This document shows positions 1-4,599 of a stretch of DNA of 6,477 nt, piece by piece. The stretch covers positions 1 to 6,477 of the forward strand of contig JAATFY010000192.1 in assembly GCA_015654915.1 (NCBI GenBank). The letters are read 5' to 3'. Each line of letters begins with the position of its first letter. Position 1 is the first letter of the stretch. The notes beneath the pieces are model-generated. The model saw nothing but the letters and a program-made list of their open reading frames with translations, had not been told where the DNA came from and ran no database searches. The DNA comes from Rhodospirillales bacterium. GTDB lineage: Bacteria > Pseudomonadota > Alphaproteobacteria > UBA9219. A program made the position numbers and the translations under genes.

Positions 1-997
1 AGGCGGCTCAGCCGCGGTAGTTGCTGCGCGCGTCGCCATGGCCTCGACCGGTACCGATACCGGCGGATCGTTGCGCCAGCCCGCATCGCTCACCGGCATT
101 GTCGGCATGAAGCCGACTTACGAACGTTGCTCACGCTGGGGCATCATTGCCTTTGCATCCTCGCTCGATCAGGCGGGGCCGATGACGCGCACGGTGGTAG
201 ATGCCGCTTTGATGCTGAAGGCGATGGCGGGGTTCGATGCGAAAGATTCCACCTCGGCGGACCAGACAGTGCCGGATTTTCCGGCGGCTATCGGAGCGTC
301 GGTAAAAGGCCTTAAAATCGGCCTTCCCCGCGAATACCGGCATGATGCTATGTCGAAAGAAGTCGATGCGTTATGGGAAAAAGGCGCCGCCATGTTGCGC
401 GACGCAGGCGCCGAAGTCATCGATATCAGCCTGCCGCATACCAGATATTCGCTGCCGGTTTATTACATCATAGCACCAGCCGAGGCGTCGTCGAATCTCG
501 CACGCTATGACGGCGTGCGTTTCGGCTTGCGTGTGCCGGGCGAAAACCTGAACGGCATGTATGAAAACACCCGCGGCGAAGGTTTCGGCAAAGAAGTGCG
601 CCGCCGCATCCTGATCGGCACATATGTTCTGTCGGCGGGATATTACGATGCCTATTACCTGAAGGCGCAGAAAGTCCGCCGCCTTATTCGCAACGATTTC
701 ACGGAAGCGTTTAAAACCTGCGATGCAATCCTGACGCCGATTGCGCTTTCCACCGCCTTCGGCATCGGCGAGAAGCAGGATGATCCGCTGCAGATGTATC
801 TGGAAGACGTCTTTACCGTGCCGCTTAATCTCGCGGGCCTGCCCGGCATTTCGGTGCCCGTTGGCCTGGGCAGCGACGGCTTGCCGCTCGGCCTGCAACT
901 CATCGGTCGCGCGTTTGACGAGATGACTTTGTTCAAGGCGGCATCGGCCCTCGAAAAAGCCGCCGCCTTCACCCATAAACCTCCGTTCACGGCCTAG
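1..997 (+). CDS. gatA: Glutamyl/aspartyl-tRNA amidotransferase subunit A (5' truncated by window edge)
   Basis: GatA is the amidase subunit of the GatCAB complex. It hydrolyses glutamine and passes ammonia to GatB, which amidates Glu-tRNA(Gln) (and Asp-tRNA(Asn) in many bacteria) in the cytoplasm. The reading frame is open from base 2, so the ATG at 38 is internal. The first visible residues, GGSAAVVAARVA, are the end of the glycine/serine-rich amidase signature, and they run into GTDTGGSLRQPAS, whose Ser codon at 68-70 matches the nucleophilic Ser of the family's Ser-cisSer-Lys triad. The cis-Ser (24 codons upstream in known family members) and the Lys fall just outside the window. About 331 residues are visible of a usual ~490. 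The C-terminal half carries the expected LNLAGLPGISVPVG and GLPLGLQLIG segments. The TAG stop lies 4 nt before gatB, so the two are cotranscribed and probably translationally coupled. The identification is secure. Confidence 0.97.
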   Translation, partial: GGSAAVVAARVAMASTGTDTGGSLRQPASLTGIVGMKPTYERCSRWGIIAFASSLDQAGPMTRTVVDAALMLKAMAGFDAKDSTSADQTVPDFPAAIGASVKGLKIGLPREYRHDAMSKEVDALWEKGAAMLRDAGAEVIDISLPHTRYSLPVYYIIAPAEASSNLARYDGVRFGLRVPGENLNGMYENTRGEGFGKEVRRRILIGTYVLSAGYYDAYYLKAQKVRRLIRNDFTEAFKTCDAILTPIALSTAFGIGEKQDDPLQMYLEDVFTVPLNLAGLPGISVPVGLGSDGLPLGLQLIGRAFDEMTLFKAASALEKAAAFTHKPPFTA

Positions 998-1001
998 CAT
1001 C

Positions 1002-2453
1002 ATGAGCATTGTTCAGGGACAAACCGGCGATTGGGAAATGGTGATAGGGCTCGAGGTGCACGCGCAGGTGACATCCAAAGCCAAGTTGTTTTCAGGCGCG
1101 GCGACGGAATTCGGCGCGGCGCCCAACACGCAGGTAAGCCTCGTGGATGCTGCGTTTCCGGGCATGCTGCCGGTGATCAACGGTGTGTGCGTCGAGCAGG
1201 CGGTGCGCACCGGTTTGGGCCTGAAGGCCGAGATCAACCTGGTCTCGGTGTTCGACCGCAAGAATTATTTCTACGCCGATTTGCCTGCCGGGTACCAGAT
1301 CAGCCAGTATAAAACGCCGATCGTCGGCAAGGGCGAAATCCTGCTCGACCTCGCCGACGGCTCGACGCGCAAGGTCGGTATCACGCGCCTGCATCTGGAA
1401 CAGGACGCGGGCAAGAGCATGCATGACCAGAGCCCGAATGAAACCTATGTCGATCTCAATCGCGCGGGCGTGGCCTTGATGGAAGTCGTGTCCGAGCCCG
1501 ACATGCGTTCCGGCGAGGAAGCGGGCGCTTACCTGAAAAAGCTGCGCGCGATCATGCGTTATCTCGGGACGTGTGACGGGAACATGGAAGAAGGCTCCAT
1601 GCGCTGCGACGTAAATCTGTCGATGCGCCGCGTCGGCGACACGACGCTCGGCACGCGCTGCGAAATCAAGAACGTAAACTCGATCCGTTTCGTGCAGCAG
1701 GCCATCGAATACGAGTCGCGCCGTCAGGTGGAAGTGCTGGAAGGCGGCGGGGCGATCAAACAGGAAACGCGGTTGTGGGATACTACGAAGGGCGAGACGC
1801 GCAGCATGCGCTCGAAAGAAGACGCGCACGATTACCGCTATTTCCCCGATCCGGACCTGTTGCCGTTGAAACTCGATGCCGCATGGGTCGAAGGCATCAA
1901 GGCCACGTTGCCCGAGCTGCCGGACGATAAAAAAGCCCGTTTTATCGGCGATTATGGGCTGAAACCGTATGACGCCGCCGTGCTCGTGGCCGAAAAATCG
2001 TCGGCGGATTTTTTCGAGAAGGTAGCGAAGGACCGCGACGGCAAGCTCGCCGCCAACTGGGTGACGGGCGAGCTGTTCGGCGCGCTCAACAAGCTGGATA
2101 AAACAATAGATACAAGTCCGGTATCGGCGGATGCGCTCGGCGGCCTTGTCGATCTTATCAGCAACCAGACCATCTCGGGCCGCATCGCCAAGGACGTGTT
2201 CGAAGCGATGCTGGAAACCGGCAAACCCGCCGCGCAGATCGTGGAAGAAAAAGGCCTGCGTCAGGTCACGGATACCGGTGCCATCGAAAAATCCATTGAT
2301 GATATTCTGGCGGCGAATGCCGACAAGGTCGCCGAATATAAATCCGGCAAGGACAAGCTGTTCGGCTTTTTCGTCGGGCAAGTGATGAAGGCAACCGGCG
2401 GCAAGGTCAACCCCGCGATGCTGAACGAGTTGTTGAAGAAGAAACTATTATAA
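1002..2453 (+). CDS. gatB: Glutamyl/aspartyl-tRNA amidotransferase subunit B
   Basis: GatB activates the side-chain carboxyl of the mischarged tRNA with ATP and amidates it using ammonia channelled from GatA. The 483-residue protein is full length for the family. Visible family segments are VIGLEVHAQ (about 14-22), KNYFYADLPAGYQISQ (87-102), HLEQDAGKS (131-139), NRAGVALMEVVSEPD (153-167), GNMEEGSMRCDVN (193-205), CEIKNVNS (220-227) and DYRYFPDPD (277-285). By family knowledge, Glu18, His20, Glu133 and Glu161 are at or near the Mg2+/kinase site; I place these by motif, not by alignment. Residues from about 330 to 483 are the YqeY-like helical tRNA-binding tail, with ANWVTGEL and SGRIAKDVFEAML. 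The ATG at 1002 follows the gatA stop by 4 nt and has no good Shine-Dalgarno, which fits coupling to gatA. The gene is GC-rich (40 of 60 bases in 1321-1380). It ends in TAA with no clear hairpin terminator behind it. Confidence 0.98.
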   Translation: MSIVQGQTGDWEMVIGLEVHAQVTSKAKLFSGAATEFGAAPNTQVSLVDAAFPGMLPVINGVCVEQAVRTGLGLKAEINLVSVFDRKNYFYADLPAGYQISQYKTPIVGKGEILLDLADGSTRKVGITRLHLEQDAGKSMHDQSPNETYVDLNRAGVALMEVVSEPDMRSGEEAGAYLKKLRAIMRYLGTCDGNMEEGSMRCDVNLSMRRVGDTTLGTRCEIKNVNSIRFVQQAIEYESRRQVEVLEGGGAIKQETRLWDTTKGETRSMRSKEDAHDYRYFPDPDLLPLKLDAAWVEGIKATLPELPDDKKARFIGDYGLKPYDAAVLVAEKSSADFFEKVAKDRDGKLAANWVTGELFGALNKLDKTIDTSPVSADALGGLVDLISNQTISGRIAKDVFEAMLETGKPAAQIVEEKGLRQVTDTGAIEKSIDDILAANADKVAEYKSGKDKLFGFFVGQVMKATGGKVNPAMLNELLKKKLL

Positions 2454-2545
2454 TACCAGAGGATTTGTGCAGAATCGCATATTAACCATAATTTTCTTCT
2501 AATTTTCCAGTAATTACTTTCAGGTTTTTATGTAATATTTTCCGC
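2454..2545. promoter_or_regulatory. AT-rich gap between gatB and the orphan gene; possible weak promoter
   Basis: This 92-nt gap is strikingly AT-rich after GC-rich gatB. I see no intrinsic terminator hairpin for gatB in it. A TAATAT at 2533-2538 directly upstream of the orphan ATG (2546) could serve as a -10 box, but the candidate -35 sequences (for example around 2503-2509) are poor. If this -10 is used, the transcript would start within a few bases of the ATG and be nearly leaderless. That would fit the lack of any purine-rich Shine-Dalgarno before the ATG. Read-through from gatB is an equally good alternative. Confidence 0.25.
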
Positions 2546-3265
2546 ATGAATTTGGAATTTGAACTTATAGATGATGAAAGACAAATCAAAGATTTCCTCT
2601 ACCGTCATATGCAGATGGCGGGAATGCCAATCCATATTCAAGTAAAAAGTAGTACGAAAGAATTTTCTGTCGGAGTTGAGACTGAAACCAAAAGAAATGC
2701 ACTTTCGTTTCACTTAGAGGCTGGCAAAGAACTCACGCTCCGAACGATTTTCAGTGCATTTAAATTTGGCCCTTTAGGTTTAAAATGCATCCTCGCTGTC
2801 GCGGCTAGTCGGGACTACAACTATCTCTTGTTGAAAAGGGTGCGGCATAACGGCCTTAGTTTCTGGCCGCGACGAGGCTCAGTGCCGCATAGGGGACAGG
2901 GACTAAGCGCTGCATCTTTGCAGCATTTCCTAGATAGAAACGCCCCACACATGGATGAGAACGTACGTCAGGACGTTGAAGCCATCATACAGGTGGCTAC
3001 ATATTCAAGACTATGGGCATGGCGCCTTATGTCACAATCTGATGCGCGTTTTAGGGATGGCCGGTTTGTCCGTCATGCTGTGTTTCAAAATATAGTAGTT
3101 CCGGATCACAATGAAGTGGTCCTTTTGGGCGAAACGACGACACGGAAAATATTGACTGAACGTCTCAGCCCTATTCCGCCGTTTCGCAATTTTACCGGAG
3201 AGTTTCCTGATAAAATAAAAGAATTTGCTGTAAGGCCCATCGAGGCGGCTCAACTGAAATTTTAA
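2546..3265 (+). CDS. Orphan hypothetical protein, 239 residues, atypical composition
   Basis: I do not recognise this protein. It is the only substantial open frame in an AT-rich island and reads from ATG 2546 to TAA 3263-3265. No signal peptide or clear membrane segment is visible; the most hydrophobic run is short (about 78-87, LKCILAVAAS). The N-terminal 70 residues are acidic/mixed with alternating beta-like patterns (IHIQVKSS, EFSVGVETET). Residues 88-120 are rich in Arg, His and Trp (LLLKRVRHNGLSFWPRRG). A likely helical stretch at 122-165 contains LWAWRLM. No catalytic motif stands out. Base use differs from the neighbours: 21 of 60 bases are G or C at 2641-2700, against 40 of 60 in a gatB sample, with frequent AAA, TTT and AGT codons; the middle (2821-2880) is less extreme at 33 of 60. 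There is no Shine-Dalgarno. This suggests horizontal acquisition or a fast-evolving orphan. That it is a protein gene is likely, not certain. Confidence 0.65.
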   Translation: MNLEFELIDDERQIKDFLYRHMQMAGMPIHIQVKSSTKEFSVGVETETKRNALSFHLEAGKELTLRTIFSAFKFGPLGLKCILAVAASRDYNYLLLKRVRHNGLSFWPRRGSVPHRGQGLSAASLQHFLDRNAPHMDENVRQDVEAIIQVATYSRLWAWRLMSQSDARFRDGRFVRHAVFQNIVVPDHNEVVLLGETTTRKILTERLSPIPPFRNFTGEFPDKIKEFAVRPIEAAQLKF

Positions 3266-3337
3266 TTAATGCCCCACCCGCAAGAACTGCGTCGCGGTTT
3301 GCGTCAGCTGGCCGTTGCAGGAAGCGCCGACGCGGCG
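3266..3337. other. Short GC-rich gap between convergent genes
   Basis: GC-rich sequence resumes abruptly at about 3271 after the AT-rich orphan gene. On the minus strand, the frame of the gene at 3338-3979 stays open past its TAG for 23 more codons, to a TAA at 3266-3268, encoding among others GASCNGQLTQTATQF. This may be chance, a trace of a longer ancestral C-terminus, or the remnant of a neighbouring gene. No RNA gene or clear T-run terminator is visible. Confidence 0.3.
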
Positions 3338-3344
3338 CTATTCC
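3320..3344. terminator. Stem-loop between convergent genes, possible weak terminator
   Basis: AGCGCC (3323-3328) pairs perfectly with GGCGCT (3334-3339) around a GACGC loop. The outer bases GGA (3320-3322) and TCC (3342-3344) can extend the stem across a 2-nt bulge. It spans the TAG of the minus-strand gene and lies 55 nt past the stop of the plus-strand orphan gene, the right place for a shared terminator. Neither strand has a following T-run, so intrinsic termination is doubtful. Confidence 0.25.
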
Positions 3345-3979
3345 TCTGGGCTGTCGACCAATCGCTGGCGGCGCTGGTTCTCGGCCACCATCTCGCCGGC
3401 CATATCATCCAGAATCGCCTGTAATTTCTGGTTCAGGATTTTCGCGGCGTAGTCGGGGTCTTCCTCGCGGAACGTGCCGTTGAGCTTCAAATAGGCCTGT
3501 AAACGCTCGGCGATGCGCGGCGCAAATTCCCCTAAAATCTGGCGGTTGACCTCGATATGCTTCTGCTCGTGCGCGATCACTTCATTGAAGCCGCAGCTGC
3601 CCTGCGGCACTTCGCGGGGAATATAGACCCGCACATCCTTATAGCCGATCACAACTTCCACATGATCGACATGGGCGCAGGCAAGGCCGTTCGAGAATTT
3701 CACGCCCTTGATCGGCACATGGAATTCCAGTATCGGCTGGTACAAAGTCAGGCCGAGCGTCAGGTTTTTATGATTGCCGTGCACGGCGTGGCTGGGGTCG
3801 TTCGCCAGCGACTGGATCCCGGCGATATTGGCGGAGAAATCGTAAACCGGATCGTCAAAACGCGGCTGGATATTGACCGGTACGTCGGTATACGAATCGC
3901 AGGCGTAAGGATTATCCTGCGCGAAGGAGGGATGCGCTATAAACGTCAGAAGCGCGACGAGAGCCAGAATTTTTTTCAT
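3338..3979 (-). CDS. Secreted protein with HExxH zinc-peptidase-like motif (DUF922-like)
   Basis: The protein is 213 residues from the ATG at 3979. Its start MKKILALVALLTFIAHPSFAQ is a classic Sec signal peptide, with cleavage likely after SFA (about residue 20), so the product is probably periplasmic or exported. The motif VIAHEQKHIEVN carries HEQKH at residues 137-141. This is the zinc-binding HExxH of metallopeptidases and resembles putative proteases of the DUF922 kind; the family assignment is from motif and size only. Three Cys are present (27, 101, 129), the last two possibly a disulfide. The C-terminal third is helical and charged (ILNQKLQAILDDMAGEMVAENQRR). A TTG seven codons upstream (4000) is in frame, but the promoter at 4011-4040 puts transcription start at about 4004, which favours the ATG; GGA 8 nt before it is a weak ribosome site. 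It is probably monocistronic. The substrate is unknown. Confidence 0.8.
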   Translation of the reverse strand: MKKILALVALLTFIAHPSFAQDNPYACDSYTDVPVNIQPRFDDPVYDFSANIAGIQSLANDPSHAVHGNHKNLTLGLTLYQPILEFHVPIKGVKFSNGLACAHVDHVEVVIGYKDVRVYIPREVPQGSCGFNEVIAHEQKHIEVNRQILGEFAPRIAERLQAYLKLNGTFREEDPDYAAKILNQKLQAILDDMAGEMVAENQRRQRLVDSPEE

Positions 3980-3992
3980 CAGACATATCCGT

Positions 3993-4007
3993 CCTGCCAA
4001 GGGCAGG
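3993..4007. repeat. Perfect 6-bp dyad at the transcription start of the HExxH gene
   Basis: CCTGCC (3993-3998) and GGCAGG (4002-4007) form a perfect inverted repeat around a 3-nt spacer. The dyad covers the predicted transcription start (about 4004) and the start of the 5' leader. It could be a repressor operator or form a small leader hairpin, though the hairpin would lack part of one arm if transcription begins inside it. It may equally be chance in GC-rich DNA. Confidence 0.3.
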
Positions 4008-4010
4008 CGG

Positions 4011-4040
4011 ATTAGAGAACGTCTCGAGGGAACGTGTCAA
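4011..4040 (-). promoter_or_regulatory. Sigma70-type promoter for the HExxH secreted protein
   Basis: On the minus strand a perfect TTGACA -35 box (4040-4035) is followed after 18 nt by TCTAAT (4016-4011), which matches the TATAAT -10 consensus at four of six positions. The predicted start is near 4004, leaving a leader of about 25 nt to the ATG at 3979. This makes the upstream in-frame TTG at 4000 an unlikely start codon. The promoter sits just downstream of the stop of the 77-residue gene (4057), so the secreted protein can be transcribed independently of it. Confidence 0.6.
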
Positions 4041-4056
4041 TGACCGGCGTTAGGAT

Positions 4057-4290
4057 TTACGCCCGTTCGTCCATCATGTCGCTGACTTTACGGCGGCGGC
4101 CGCGGCGTGGAATGTCGCCGAAATTTTTCAGGACGCCGGCTTCGGCGGCGGAGCAGCCCTGCATTTCGGCGAGGGCATGTTTGAGGGCGACCATGTCGCG
4201 CAAATCGTCGAGATCGTCGATGGTCATGATGGCCAGTTTGTTTTCGATCAGGTCGCTGAGCGCGGCGATGGATTCTTTCGACAGCTGCAT
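4057..4290 (-). CDS. Small hypothetical protein, 77 residues, basic C-terminal patch
   Basis: I do not recognise a family. The protein reads from ATG 4290 to TAA 4057-4059. Residues 1-45 look helical and acidic (SLIEN-type heptads, then IDDLDDLRDMVALKHALAEM, a plausible coiled coil). A short linker with one Cys (46) leads to a basic patch, PRRGRRRKVS at 61-70, and an acidic end. The basic run resembles an AT-hook-like or other nucleic-acid-contacting tail, but lacks the GRP core, so this is only a suggestion. The start is well supported by an AGGAGG 10 nt upstream. It has no signal peptide and is probably cytoplasmic. It is oriented with the HExxH gene, 77 nt ahead of that gene's ATG, but that gene has its own promoter. 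The strong ribosome site and codon use like the backbone argue that it is real. Confidence 0.72.
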   Translation of the reverse strand: MQLSKESIAALSDLIENKLAIMTIDDLDDLRDMVALKHALAEMQGCSAAEAGVLKNFGDIPRRGRRRKVSDMMDERA

Positions 4291-4300
4291 CGTGATATCT

Positions 4301-4306
4301 CCTCCT
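4301..4306 (-). promoter_or_regulatory. Strong Shine-Dalgarno of the 77-residue gene
   Basis: The minus strand reads AGGAGG here, inside a longer GAGGAGGAGA purine run, 10 nt before the ATG at 4290. This is the best ribosome site in the window and fixes the start of this small gene, suggesting it is translated efficiently. Confidence 0.8.
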
Positions 4307-4462
4307 CTAAAAATGATGCCCGAAAGCAGGCCTGAAAATAAAACACCTGATATATTTGCGTCGAATGTCCCTATTATTTACCTCAAAAGTTAACAATCGA
4401 TAAAGCCTTGGTTTCCATAGGATTTTCCGGTTTTCATGGTTAGGTAGAGGTTAAAGATTGGC
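4307..4462. promoter_or_regulatory. AT-rich upstream region of the 77-residue gene, possible CtrA-like site
   Basis: This part of the 309-nt gene-free stretch (4291-4599) is AT-rich and should contain the promoter of the 77-residue gene, but I find no convincing -35/-10 pair. On the minus strand TTTA (4404-4401), a 7-nt spacer and TTAAC (4393-4389) match the alphaproteobacterial CtrA consensus TTAA-N7-TTAAC at eight of nine positions, about 100 nt before the start codon. Such matches occur by chance in AT-rich DNA. No open frame or RNA gene is evident here. Confidence 0.2.
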
Positions 4463-4589
4463 GTCATTCCGGACGCCGAAGCGTAGCACAGGCGATCCGG
4501 AATCCATGGACTGGCCTTGCCGCGAGAGCGGTTCATGGATTCCGGATAAATTCGCTTCCGCTGCGCGTCAGCTCATTTTCCGGAATGAC
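4463..4589. repeat. 127-bp nested palindromic intergenic repeat (REP/MITE-like)
   Basis: Four nested inverted pairs share one centre. GTCATTCCGG (4463-4472) matches CCGGAATGAC (4580-4589) over 10 bp. GACGC (4472-4476) pairs with GCGTC (4565-4569), and GAAGCG (4478-4483) with CGCTTC (4553-4558). ATCCGGAATCCATG (4495-4508) matches CATGGATTCCGGAT (4534-4547) over 14 bp. At the centre CCGC-GAGA-GCGG (4520-4531) makes a tetraloop hairpin. The whole can fold into one long branched hairpin or a cruciform. The ATTCCGG ends and the GGAATCCATGG interior resemble palindromic elements scattered between genes in many alphaproteobacteria; that is from general knowledge. It lies 10 nt beyond the RND stop codon and may help end or stabilise that mRNA. 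A T-rich tract (4591-4600) follows on the plus strand only. No target-site duplication is obvious. Confidence 0.85.
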
Positions 4590-4599
4590 ATTTTGTTTT

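Noticed and set aside
38..40. ATG as the start of gatA
   Set aside because: The frame is open upstream and encodes the conserved amidase signature residues, so this Met is internal.
371..1009. 212-codon open frame on the minus strand
   Set aside because: It is antisense to gatA and has no motif; it is a shadow frame.
1092..2381. 429-codon open frame on the minus strand
   Set aside because: It is antisense to gatB, whose identity is certain. The translation is Arg/His/Phe-rich with no family motif, as expected of a shadow frame.
3269..3424. 51-codon ATG frame on the plus strand just after the orphan gene stop
   Set aside because: It has no ribosome site, and its codons lie exactly opposite those of the minus-strand gene over two thirds of its length, so it is best explained as a shadow frame.
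3557..4015. 152-codon open frame on the plus strand
   Set aside because: It is antisense to the HExxH secreted protein, which has a signal peptide, a zinc motif and a promoter in its favour.
4034..4393. 119-codon open frame on the plus strand
   Set aside because: It runs antisense across the 77-residue gene and its upstream region, has no ribosome site, and competes with a gene that has a strong AGGAGG.
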